A stretch of DNA of 64,000 nucleotides from Heterodera schachtii. Lineage: Eukaryota; Nematoda; Chromadorea; Rhabditida; Heteroderidae. Position 1 is the first letter of the stretch; each line of letters starts with the position of its first letter. Location: positions 124,001 through 188,000 of the forward strand of contig SIJG01000149.1 in NCBI GenBank assembly GCA_023374025.1, given 5' to 3'. Positions 55,635-64,000 of the stretch are shown here, piece by piece. The position numbers were made by a program, and so were the translations under genes. Under the pieces are notes generated by a model. It saw only the letters and a list, made by a program, of their open reading frames with translations. It had not been told where the DNA came from and ran no database searches.

Positions 55635-58600
55635 CCCATGAACATTCAAGCTTTAAATGATCAACTTTTTGCGACCGATCTCCATATCATTTCGCTGCAC
55701 CACAGCATCGCAAATGACAACTTGGACGGTGACGAACTCGACGATGTGCTGGAGGAGCTGTATCAAGCAAACGCCGAAAGTATTGAACTGCACGCGGCGC
55801 TTGGAGAACTGCAGGATCAGCAGATGGAGCAAAACGCTGGAAATGACAACAACAACGGCGGAAACCACCACGGCAATGGAGGAGCCGAGGTTTTTGTTCA
55901 TTTATTTAAGTTCAAAAAATGGATGGTTTTTTTCGCTAAAAGTCGGGAACCATAAAAAAGTGACAAAAATCTCGTTTTGAGCGAGTGTGCCATGCACTCA
56001 AGGGTTTTCGGGGTAGCTGATCACGAATCTGACATTCATTTGCACCAATTTAGAACCCCGAACCCGAATCAAAAAGTCTTAAAGTCCAAGTTTTTGAATT
56101 TCACTTTTATGTTTGTACCAGTTCCGAATGGCCATGATCAGTGCCCCGAAAACCCTTGAGTGCATGGCACAATCGCTCAAAATGAGCATTTTTGTCCCTT
56201 TTTTTATGGTACCAATGTTCCCGACTTTCACCAGTTTTTTTTCTCTGCACTCCTGTCTCAAACTGAATAACAAATTTTTTTTTTTTTTTTGCAACAGGGC
56301 GGAACCGGAGGACGCCGGGCGCGCAGTGCGTCGCCGAGGCGGGCGCAGCAAGGAGAGACAGACCCTTTTTCCGAGACGCACTGAGACGGAGGAGGAAGCG
56401 TTGAGGTTTGTTTCACATTGGGTTCTCTTGCTCTGACTAAGTGAATTTTTGCAACCCTGTCAAAAAAAAAGTTGAATGAAATTTCGGGGTTTTTCCAATT
56501 CCTGCCTGGCCAATCTGTGATAAAATGGGAGGCCAGCTGTGCTGGTTGGAAATCCCGGGAAAAATTTGGTGAAATATGATTAGAAATTACGCAAAATTTG
56601 TCTTTTTGTTGAAAACCCCCAGTTTTTACAGAGTTGACTGATGTTTGCTTATTTCGCTAAAATTTTCACAATTTTTTTAGGTGTGTGGTGAACATTTTCA
56701 TGTCGGCTGTCATCGATGCGAAAGCGTTCAAACGGATCAGCGACTACATCGCCTACGCAAAGGGAGCCGAAGTCAAAAAGGACGGCACTCGGCTGGTATT
56801 TGGCGGAAAATGCGACGACTCTCGGGGATGGTTCATCGAGCCGACTTGTGTGGAGGACATTACATCCCTTCTCAAGCAGGTGATAAACTCACAGGCAATC
56901 ATTTGGGACGGATTAAAAATAGATGCCTCCTAATTCATGTTTTTTGAAAAAATACACCCCCGAAAGTCAGTGTGCCCTTAAACAATTTGTTTTTACGTAA
57001 TTATATGTTTTTTTCAGGGGGCAAATGTGGACTGTGAAACGGTACGTGGCGAGACTCCGCTTCATCTGGCCGCCAGGGCTAATCAAACGGTGTCGTTGGC
57101 CGACCACCGCCAGCCCCATTCGGGATCGGACATGGAAATGGGCGGGGAGGAGGAGGACGGACTGTCCAACGGCGGAGGACGCAAAATGCTCAAAATGGAG
57201 TCATCGTCGCCCGTCAACAACAGCAAGGCATGTGGTCAACTGGGGGAAAATGAGCTGAACCGTGGAATGGACGGAGATTATACTCTTGCATTTTTAGATG
57301 ATTTTCATTGGTCCGGTCAAGCCCATTGTCCAACAATCGCCGACCGCACCTCAAAAGCTGCCCAAGGTGGAGCTGCGCAACCAGTCCATCATGTTGGACC
57401 TTTCTGATGTTGGTTGGGTTGGGTAAATTGGGGGGGGGGGCGGTGGGCAAATTAATGGACGGACACACAAAATCGAAATACGGACAAACTCAGGAAATTA
57501 GGTGAATTGGTCACGAAAAAATTTGCACTGAAATCTATTTTTTGTTAGGGTCCACTTTTTGCCCATTTACATTTTTGAAAATAAAGTAAACCGCTTGAAA
57601 ATGTTGCACTTTCCATTAAATTAAACTTTTTCCAGCCAAAGACTGTTTCGCCGCCGAAATTCAAACCGATTGGCGAACTGTCGGACTATCAACAGCAAAT
57701 CAACGGATCGAAAGGCATGCAGGGTTTGTCTATTCCTTTTACTACTTGTGTACTATTTTTCTTGAATTTCAGAATTTTCAAACATTCGATTGGCCACTCC
57801 TCCGCCTCAACCGTCGCCAATGCTTCGCAATGTTCCGTTACCTCCAGCGATCAGTGTCAACGATATGATGGTGGACCGCAATTACATTGCAAAGGTGCGT
57901 TGCCACTTTTATTAATGTTTATATTAGTAAATGTCTCATTTTTTGCTTTTCGGACACACAAATTTTCACTCGCTATCCATTAAAGGGGATACGAATTACA
58001 GAGGAGCGGGATGGGTGGCAGGGTTAGACGCAATCGCGTGTTATGGATTACACAAATTACGAAAACCCAGTCACGTTGAGCCCTGTTGTACCCTTTGCAC
58101 ATGTTTCATTCGGTTTCAAAACCCTATTCCGTTTCATTTCTCTGATTTCATTAGTCCGACCATTTTAAACAATTTTATATTCCAATTTTTTCCAACGTTC
58201 TCAGGGAGTCTCTCCGCCGAAGTTCAAACCGATTGGCGAACTGTCGGATTACCAGCAACAAATCAATGGATCGCAAGGTAAATGCGTTACATTCGGATGC
58301 TGTTGTACCAGTTTTCTTATTTGAATTTTGTTTTAGAAGTTTCAAACATTCGATTCGCCACTCCTCCGCCGCAACCGCCGCCGGTGCTTCGCAATGTCCC
58401 GTTGCCTCCCGTGACGACGAATAACAACGAAATGATGGTGGACCGCACTTGCCGAAACAACACAGCAAAGGTGGCAATTGCCGCTCCTTTTCATTAGCAT
58501 TAATTTTTCCTTTTTAACTTTTAATGGCTCTAACTATTTTGGTTTCTTTTCGATTTATTAATTGAAACCGGTTTTTTTCTGTTCCGAATTTTTCAACACA

Positions 58601-58971
58601 ATGAAATTGGAATCGCATTGAAAAGCAATTTCATTTTGGTTGTATGCTCTTTAATTTTTTCCCAATTTTATGTTTCGATTTGTGATTCTAAATTGGAAGA
58701 CCTCTGCCCATTATTATTTTTTTTTTTCTAAAATTTTCATACGATTGCATTTTTTTCATATTTTTATGTAAATTCATTTGGTTTTTAGCCGTCCGCTTCG
58801 GATTTTGGGCTCGCCGGTTCGTCTTCATCAACGTCGACAGGGGAGGAGGAGGACGATGCGCAACTGTTCGGACGGCGAGTGGTCAAATTTCTGCGCAGTT
58901 TAAACAACGGGCGCCGCGCGTGCATTGGCATTGAGCAAGTGATGATCGAATTTGAAACGGAGGAGGAATAG
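55635..58971 (+). CDS. Multi-exon gene of unknown function with captured ankyrin exon
   Basis: Supported exons: 55,635-55,889 (ATG 55,638), 57,018-57,227, 57,298-57,408, 57,636-57,723, 57,773-57,894, 58,205-58,277, 58,337-58,470 and 58,789-58,971 (TAG). Joined from the ATG they are in phase and open for 390 aa. The N-terminus is acidic and helical (DELDDVLEELYQANAESIEL), then Asn/Gly/His-rich. Next are an ankyrin-derived segment, an acidic/Ser region (MEMGGEEEDGLSNGGG), a Pro/Lys segment (VKPIVQQSPTAPQKLPKVEL), a twice-repeated module (PPKFKPIGELSDYQQQINGS, then NIRxATPPPQP), and a tail with EEEDDAQLFGRRVVKFLRS. The 57,228-57,297 intron would be GC-AG. A possible further exon, 56,298-56,405, brings a TGA in this frame. 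Exon choice is uncertain. AATAAA follows at 59,051. Confidence 0.6.
55941..56226. mobile_element. Fold-back element with arms of about 75-85 bp, in the first intron
   Basis: Left arm 55,941-56,013 starts AGTCGGGAACCATAAAAAAG and ends CTCAAGGGTTTTCGGGG. Right arm 56,143-56,226 is its reverse complement with small gaps. The spacer holds another CGAATCAAAAAGTC motif. It lies in the intron after exon 55,635-55,889. Confidence 0.8.
56298..56405 (+). other. Possible extra exon, Arg/Ser-rich, frame uncertain
   Basis: GC-rich, acceptor GCAACAG, donor GAG|GTTTGT, 108 nt. Read in phase with the first exon it gives GGTGGRRARSASPRRAQQGE, then a TGA. Another frame is open (RRTETEEEALR) and would join in phase to the P5CDH-like exon. 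Confidence 0.35.
56681..56879 (+). pseudogene. Stray exon of delta-1-pyrroline-5-carboxylate dehydrogenase (ALDH4A1/ALH-6 type)
   Basis: The frame starting at 56,685 encodes FMSAVIDAKAFKRISDYI ... FGGKCDDSRGWFIEP ... LLKQ. This is a stretch of the P5CDH catalytic domain (family signature SAVIDAKxFxRI, GGKCDDSxGxFxEP). It is bounded by a TTTTTTTAG acceptor and a CAG|GTGATA donor like a genuine exon. The family's next residues (EIFGPV) and all other P5CDH exons are absent nearby. Its phase does not fit the main reading frame of the surrounding gene. Confidence 0.75.
57018..57089 (+). repeat. Copy of ankyrin exon 11 inside another gene
   Basis: 72 bp identical to ankyrin exon 11 (5,491-5,562) except one synonymous change (GAA to GAG). 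The intron side before it is also similar (TTTTTACGTAATTA ... TTTTTTTCAG against TTTTTTACATAATTAATTG ... TTTTTCAG), so the copy came from genomic DNA, not mRNA. Similarity stops after ACGGTG. The old donor is no longer followed by the ankyrin intron, and the frame reads through into VSLADHRQPHSG. Confidence 0.9.
57228..57297 (+). other. Putative GC-AG intron
   Basis: AGCAAG|GCATGTGG ... TGCATTTTTAG|ATGATT, 70 bp. It keeps phase 0. No GT donor nearby keeps the frame. GC-AG introns are reported to be frequent in cyst nematodes. Confidence 0.5.
57636..58470 (+). repeat. Tandem duplication of a two-exon cassette
   Basis: Exon pair 57,636-57,723 plus 57,773-57,894 and exon pair 58,205-58,277 plus 58,337-58,470 are homologous and keep the same phases (0/1/0). 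Shared peptides are PPKFKPIGELSDYQQQINGS and TPPPQP...LRNVPLPP...MMVDR. The second copy has extra Asn/Thr codons. Confidence 0.85.
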
Positions 58972-59050
58972 GAGCAGAAGCGATGAGCACCTAATTATAT
59001 GTTTGATCGGAATCACCTCTGCTGTATATTTTTGTGGACTCTGATCCGTT

Positions 59051-59056
59051 AATAAA
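59051..59056 (+). terminator. AATAAA polyadenylation signal
   Basis: AATAAA 80 bp after the TAG at 58,971. Fits the 3' end of the 55,635 gene. Confidence 0.6.
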
Positions 59057-59059
59057 CCA

Positions 59060-59740
59060 AAGTTTAAAAAGAGAGTAATTAAGCGTATTAATTAAACGGA
59101 GAATGGAGGGAAGTACAAATGTTTTTTACATATTTTTTCATCTGAAAAAATTTTGTAGGGTCCGTGGGAACGGATTTCTCGCGGGAAATCCCGTTTCCTG
59201 TCTTTTTTGCTCATTGTCAGACGTGAATTGTTTCTTGTACAGTTTAGGCCCCATAATTTTTTTTTTTTTTTTGCATTTTTTTCCTTACTAAGCGGCAAAC
59301 ATGCTTATATTTAAGTTTTCAGAATCTGAATTTCAATTTTCAGGTTTTTGGTTCAAACTTTGTTTAAATACCCGGAAATTAACTAAAAGTCATTAATGCT
59401 TGGCATTTATTAACATGTACACTTATATGTATTTGCGATTTTTCTTCATAAAATACATTCTCATCACTGGTAATTATGATCGGTCATTTCTCAATTAATT
59501 GATTCATTTCTTCCGCTGATCACAGTTTGTTGTTCTTTTATCCGTCACTCATTGTCAGAATTCATTTGCGCTGATCACTTGGGTCGGAAGTGCCATCGAT
59601 AAGACTAAAGACGAAAAATGGAAATTTGCAATTAAACAACCCCCCGTGCAATATGTACCCGGATTGATTGTCAGGTTGCGGAGCAACATTTTTCACCCCA
59701 AAAAAACTCAAAAAAAAAACGGCTAAGTCTAGTTTAAATT
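59060..59740. other. Spacer, no gene
   Basis: AT-rich spacer between the composite gene and the orphan HTH exon. Nothing recognised. Confidence 0.45.
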
Positions 59741-59750
59741 TGCATTTAGC

Positions 59751-59904
59751 ATCATATTCCACTGAGGACAAATTAAGAAAGATGAAGCAATATTTTGAAA
59801 TAAAAGAAGCAAATTCAAAAATGAGTGACAAAATAATTGCCAATGAATTGGAAATTGAATACGAAACCCTAAGAACCTGGAAAAAACAATTTACATCCAC
59901 TTGA
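59751..59904 (+). pseudogene. Orphan third-HTH exon (copy L)
   Basis: Starts after an acceptor GCATTTAG with SYSTEDKLRKMKQYFEIKEA, then SDKIIANELEIEYETLRTWK, and stops at TGA 59,904. This is exon 2 of the secreted HTH family with its 3' flank (CACTTGATCGGTGATTT), but no exon 1 precedes it. Confidence 0.8.
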
Positions 59905-61224
59905 TCGGTGATTTTCATTTGATCATTCATGTTTTTGATGACTTATAAAAGCATATTTATCTTTAAAAAACATTTTGGTAGGAACTCTAAAAAACATTTT
60001 TCTATTCATTTAAAAGCAATTTAAAATTTCCCAAAAATTTTACATTCTTTTTTTTATCAATGTATCATGGCAAAAGTTTGTTTTTCCAACGGTGATTTTT
60101 ACAAGAAACAGATTTATGAAATCGAATTAAAGCATTTTCTTGAGTGCTAAAAAGGCTCCCGGAAGATGCGATAGTGGAAAAAGCGTCAGTGATATCTTAT
60201 ATAAATTAGGGTTAGCCCCGACCCCCCTGGGGGCAAAATGTCGGGGCCGGGTCGGGGGGGGGGGGAAGTTAAATTGTCGGGTGTCGGGGACCCCGACCGG
60301 GGGATGCCTAAATTATTTGAACGAAAAAACCAATTTTTATTTTTAAATGCTCTTAAATTTTCTTTTTTTCATTTAAATGCTCTGATTTCGTTAGCGTCAG
60401 TAAGAGTGCGTAAACCCACCCCCTGCCATAATTTATTAAAGATGATCTGCCTATTTTGATTTATGACCTGAAAAAATTTGGTGGTAATTCTGGGCGAAAC
60501 TCTTAAAAGGGATGAAAAATTGAAAGAGTTTGACAAAATCGTTGGAATCATTAAATTAATAGTGATCACTCTAATTTGGGTAATTAATTAACGGAATGAC
60601 GAAAGCAATGGTGAAAAAATAACTATTAATTGAAAAAAAGACTGAACTCACATGTCCCCATTTGATCAATTATTGAAAAATGAAAGATGATGAATGGTGG
60701 TGGTAAAGGATGGTAAAATTAAATAAATGTCAAAAATGGTCAAACAAATTAAAATACGAAATGGGCAACTTGAATGTTCATTCAAAATATAAAAATTTTA
60801 AATAAATACAACAAAAGAATTATAATTATATCTCAAACTAATTAGAAAAAATTTTGGAAAATTTGGGTTTGAATCTGTTTTAGATTGAGAGTGTCTGAAG
60901 CGGGAATGGCCGAGGAGGCTCAAAAAATTGGAATTCTGAACTAGGGTTGGGCCCCCGACCCCGCCCCCGACCCCGAACCCCGACATTTTTGGCCATTTTC
61001 GGGGAAAACCCCGACCCCGAACCCCGACGCTTCCAACCCCGACAACCCCGAACCCCGACCCTTAACCCCGATCGGGGTCGGGGTTAAATATACACCCCTA
61101 AGAATGGCATTTTTGTGGGGGAAAAGGCAAAAAAGTTATAAGAAATTTGAATTTTTTTAACCATTTTGCCAATTTTATAATATTAAATAAAGTAAATTTG
61201 CTGATGCTCATTTATTTGAAATGT

Positions 61225-61298
61225 AGTGTAGTGGGTAAGTGCATTCACACTTAAATTACTTTCTGTCATAGTTCGATACCGGCTGACGTTTTCATTTT
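61225..61298 (+). other. tRNA-like relic or SINE head
   Basis: TAGTGTAGTGGGTAAGTGC resembles an A box and TAGTTCGATACCGGC a B box, about 45 bp apart. The acceptor stem does not pair well, so I do not call a functional tRNA. Confidence 0.3.
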
Positions 61299-61563
61299 AA
61301 TTTATTTTTTTGTGATTAATATGGTTTTTTAAACAAAAATCCCATAAAAATTGGTCATCATTGGCATAATTTATTGACAAATTAAATCTAATCTTCCTTT
61401 CGTTGAAATTAAAAAATTTAATTTTCTTTGACTAAATCATAAAAAGTTAATATTTTTCAAAATATTTTTTACAAAATATAAAAAATAAAATAAAAATTTC
61501 ACGGAAATTAATAAATTTTTGGTGAAAACTATTAGAAAATAGACCTTAAATTTCAAAATTATC

Positions 61564-61589
61564 CAGGCGCTACCTATCGGCATCGCCGG
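61564..61589. repeat. GC hairpin repeat (copy 13)
   Basis: CAGGCGCTACCTATCGGCAT then CGCCGG; inside the hAT-like element. Confidence 0.6.
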
Positions 61590-61700
61590 CCCTCAAAAAA
61601 CCAATTTTTTCTTAAAAAAATTTGGCTCAAAATCGAAAAAAATTATCATTTTTTGGACAAAATCTGTTAACAGACCAATCCAAATTTTCAAAAAAAATTT

Positions 61701-61726
61701 CCGGCGGCGCCTATCGGCACCGCCGG
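61701..61726. repeat. GC hairpin repeat (copy 14)
   Basis: CCGGCGGCGCC, TATC, GGCACCGCCGG: the full form, with AAAATCTGTTAACAGACC on the left and AAAAGAGCGCCGCGAAAA on the right. Confidence 0.75.
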
Positions 61727-62219
61727 GCCCCTTTCTCCTAAGTCTTTCGAAAAAGAGCGCCGCGAAAAAAAAAGATGATTTGAAAAACAAAAAAGGTGAT
61801 AAGAAATTTTAGGGCATTTTTTGAATAAAATCCACTATTTTTATTTGGGGGCCCGGCGCCGGAGGAAAAATTTAAATTTTTGACTATTTTTACAGATTTT
61901 CACTGAAAATTAGCCATTTTAGATGCCTTATGTGTTTTAATTAATTCTATACAAAAATAAATAATGAAATAAAAAAGCACATAAAATTATTAATGAATAC
62001 AAAAAATTTTAAGCAAAAATAATATAAAGTTTTTTGACTATATGGCATAAGGCAAAAATTGAAAAACCCCGAACCCCGACCCCGAACCCCGAACGATTTG
62101 GCAACCCCGACCCCGAACCCCGACACTTCCAACCCCGACAACCCCGAACCCCGAATTTTCAAACCCCGACGTCGGGGGCCCAACCCTATTCTGAACTACC
62201 CCTGGCACAATAGCAGAAG

Positions 62220-62345
62220 AAGAAATTATTTTTCATATTTAAAAAATCAGGGCATTATCAATTTTTACTTTAATGCCAACAAAATGAGAAAAAACTGGGC
62301 AACAAATAATTTTAATGATATTTTTTAATATATTTTCCTTTATTT
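62220..62345 (+). promoter_or_regulatory. Orphan HTH-family upstream region with ATGCCA
   Basis: ATGCCA at 62,273-62,278 in TCAATTTTTACTTTAATGCC then AACAAAATGAGAAAA, continuing TGGGCAACAAATAATTTTAA as before copy E. The coding part that should follow is missing; from 62,350 the sequence is the dispersed upstream repeat. Confidence 0.6.
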
Positions 62346-62349
62346 TTAA

Positions 62350-62880
62350 GTTCGTTTTTTCAATAAAAAAACTTTGGAGAAAGGGGGGAAGGTCGAGAAA
62401 ACAATAATATATTTTTCAAGTTTTCCCAATTCCCATAAATAATTTTCCTTTCTTTTTTTTTTTTTTGTCTTTTTGGGATTTCAAAATATTTGGAAATTCG
62501 ATCGAATAATTTATTTTTTAATCTGGAAAAAGGAGATGTGATGGGATGGACGAATTCATTTTTTGTAGGATGATTTTGTGCGGATGAAGGGAATGGTGAC
62601 GAAATTGGGGGTGGGGATGGAAAACTTGGAAGTTCAGGAAATTTGAACCAAAGATTACAAAACACAAAATTGGACACAAAAAAATTATTTGGAAAATCGA
62701 GCACTTAAAAAATGAAGACCAATTTGAAAAAAATTGGCTTCAAATTAAAAAAAACATTAACTATTTAAAATGAAGACAATTTGAAAAATTAAACATGCAA
62801 ATAAATATTTAAACAGTTGGGGACCAAAAATGTGGGCTGACCCATAATAATCATGTAATTTTATAGGAAAATGTTTGCCA
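62350..62880. repeat. Dispersed upstream repeat of HTH units
   Basis: Matches 39,140-39,600 and 32,480-32,900 (GAATTCATTTTTTGTAGGAT, CCAAAGATTACAAAACACAA, GGGGACCAAAAATGTGGGCT). Confidence 0.7.
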
Positions 62881-63016
62881 ACGGCTTGATCTTTCAAATT
62901 AACTAAAATAACAATTAAATTTATTTGAATCCTTCGAATGAGAAATTTCTTTAAATTTTATAAATGTTTTTTTAAATTTGTTTACAACGTAAAACCAATT
63001 TTGTAAAAAGCTTTGT

Positions 63017-63340
63017 TTAATTTGGTTTCACAATCTGTTGCTCATAAGTAGGGCGAGGATTTTTAGTGGCAAAAAACCCCAAAATAATTAACTCAATAGT
63101 GACAAAAAAATGCCAAAATAGTGGTAAAAAAAACAGTGGCGAAAAAGGAAAGAAGCCATTGTGTGTCATTAGTGTGCCAACAAATTTTGCAGAGCGCACA
63201 AATGCAGAAGCTATTATAATAAGGGAGATGGAAAAATGAGATATTAAAAAAGGTAAAAATGGATTAGACTATTTAATTAAAATTATTAGCAACGAATTTT
63301 ATGCTTCAAAAATCACTCTGATCAAGTAAAAATCACAGAT
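63017..63340. repeat. 3' flank shared by minus-strand copies J and M
   Basis: GCCAACAAATTTTGCAGAGC, GCACAAATGCAG and TAAGGGAGATGGAAAAATGA recur at 50,008-50,075 in the same position relative to copy J. Confidence 0.75.
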
Positions 63341-64000
63341 TAAGTGAATGAGCATTCCTTTTTCCATCTGATCAGAGTACTAATTCCAATTCCCAATTCC
63401 TTGGCAATTCTTTCGTCACTCATTTTTGGATTTGCTTCTTTTATTTCAAAATATTGCTTCATCTTTTCCAATTTGTTCTCGTTGGAGTATGTATTTCGTG
63501 CTTAATGAAATATAATTTTATTTTTATTTAAAAATTTCACTTACTTTTATGATATTTTGGCGCTAATTCTTTCTTCCATTTTATAAATGTAAATTCATTA
63601 ATGCCCAATTCATTCGCAAATTCATAATTAAATTCAACAAATCGTTCAATGAATTTGTACTTTTTCTGCTCATAAAAACTCTTTTTAATTTTAATTTAAT
63701 TTAAATTTATTCATTTTTCCATTTTTGTATTGAACTTCGATTTGTTCCTAATAAATTTGCAATTTTTCTTTCAATTTTGCCATTGTCTTTCATTTTGAAG
63801 TTTCCTTTTTCACGCAATTTTTCTTTAATTGCATCAAATTGTAAAATTATTTTTCTTTTTTGCTGATCAATTATATTCTGATCATTTGCCATTTTATCAA
63901 TTGGAACATTTCCCATTTATTCACCCATTTGATCAATTTCCGTGTTTTCATTTTGTTCAATTTTTATCACTTTTTCTTCACTTTCTTTTTTCTCCCATCC
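63340..64000 (-). pseudogene. HTH-family copy M, partial, nonsense and deletions
   Basis: Cut by the window edge within the conserved block (GW...KKESEEK). GGTGAA of the DQMGEE motif has become GGTGAATAA-type sequence with a stop at about 63,916. HTH repeat 1 is followed by a frameshift (ATGAATAAATTT). HTH repeat 2 is shortened (EFANELGINEFTFIKW in reverse order from 63,620 to 63,570). Exon 2 lies at about 63,500-63,340. Clearly non-functional. Confidence 0.75.

Larger units (their letters stand above)
60942..62188. mobile_element. hAT-like element, 1,247 bp, with exact 8-bp target duplication
   Basis: Perfect inverted ends TAGGGTTGGGCCCCCGAC. TTCTGAAC flanks both sides (60,934-60,941; 62,189-62,196). 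The subterminal regions are arrays of CCCCGAACCCCGACC. The interior carries two GC hairpins (61,564-61,589 and 61,701-61,726) and a tRNA-like stretch. No transposase ORF, so non-autonomous. It is inserted in an upstream region of an HTH-family unit: the flanks resemble those before copies C and D and include GCAGAAGAAGAA. Confidence 0.9.

Noticed and set aside
56681..56947. Cys/His-containing ORF (MCGEHFHVGCHRCE...) as a zinc-finger or LIM exon
   Set aside because: The same DNA in another frame matches P5CDH over its whole length; the Cys/His pattern is incidental.
61225..61298. Functional tRNA gene
   Set aside because: A- and B-box-like strings are present but no convincing cloverleaf or acceptor stem.

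Overview
This is AT-rich nuclear DNA from a nematode. The short AG-ended introns, the ankyrin gene of UNC-44 type, and a family of small secreted Lys-rich proteins with ATGCCA motifs upstream suggest a plant-parasitic tylenchid, most likely a cyst nematode (Heteroderidae). The family-level placement is inference. There is no bacterial, plasmid or CRISPR content.

Layout. (1) 1-27,924, minus strand: the 5' part of a giant ankyrin gene. I resolved 17 exons that join in one frame for 804 codons: a Gln-rich N-terminus, then about 23 ankyrin repeats. The gene runs off the left edge. Its introns are large, and several hold transposable elements and genes on the opposite strand. The 13.9-kb intron (6,717-20,615) holds four copies of a secreted helix-turn-helix (HTH) protein family. 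The 3.25-kb intron (23,236-26,489) holds a secreted Gly/His-rich tandem-repeat gene. (2) 27.9-32.9 kb: gene-poor DNA with an unusual 863-bp insert between 118-bp direct repeats. (3) 32.9-52.4 kb: more copies of the HTH family, with large segmental duplications and a three-unit tandem array of its 3' half, then a purine-rich tract. (4) 52.8-53.4 kb, minus: a two-exon, 80-residue Cys-rich secreted protein. (5) 55.6-59.0 kb, plus: a multi-exon gene of unknown function that carries stray exons from the ankyrin gene and from delta-1-pyrroline-5-carboxylate dehydrogenase (P5CDH). (6) 59.7-64 kb: an orphan HTH exon, a 1,247-bp hAT-like element, and a broken HTH-family copy cut by the window end.

The HTH family is the most interesting system. 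Members have a signal peptide, a conserved [16 protein letters not shown] block, an acidic Gln/Asn-rich linker and three Lys-rich HTH-like repeats, the third on its own exon. Five copies are intact (10,625; 13,146; 18,080; 37,298; 40,044). The others show every stage of decay: signal-peptide frameshifts, nonsense changes, internal deletion, 5' truncation and an orphan exon. Most keep an upstream block around ATGCCA, the motif known as the dorsal-gland (DOG) box in Globodera. My working hypothesis is a gland-secreted, nucleus-directed DNA-binding effector family that is expanding and decaying here.

Non-genic sequence is packed with small non-autonomous elements: hAT-like MITEs with exact 8-bp target duplications, mariner-like MITEs, fold-back elements, and at least 14 copies of a GC-rich hairpin with a TATC/GATA loop.
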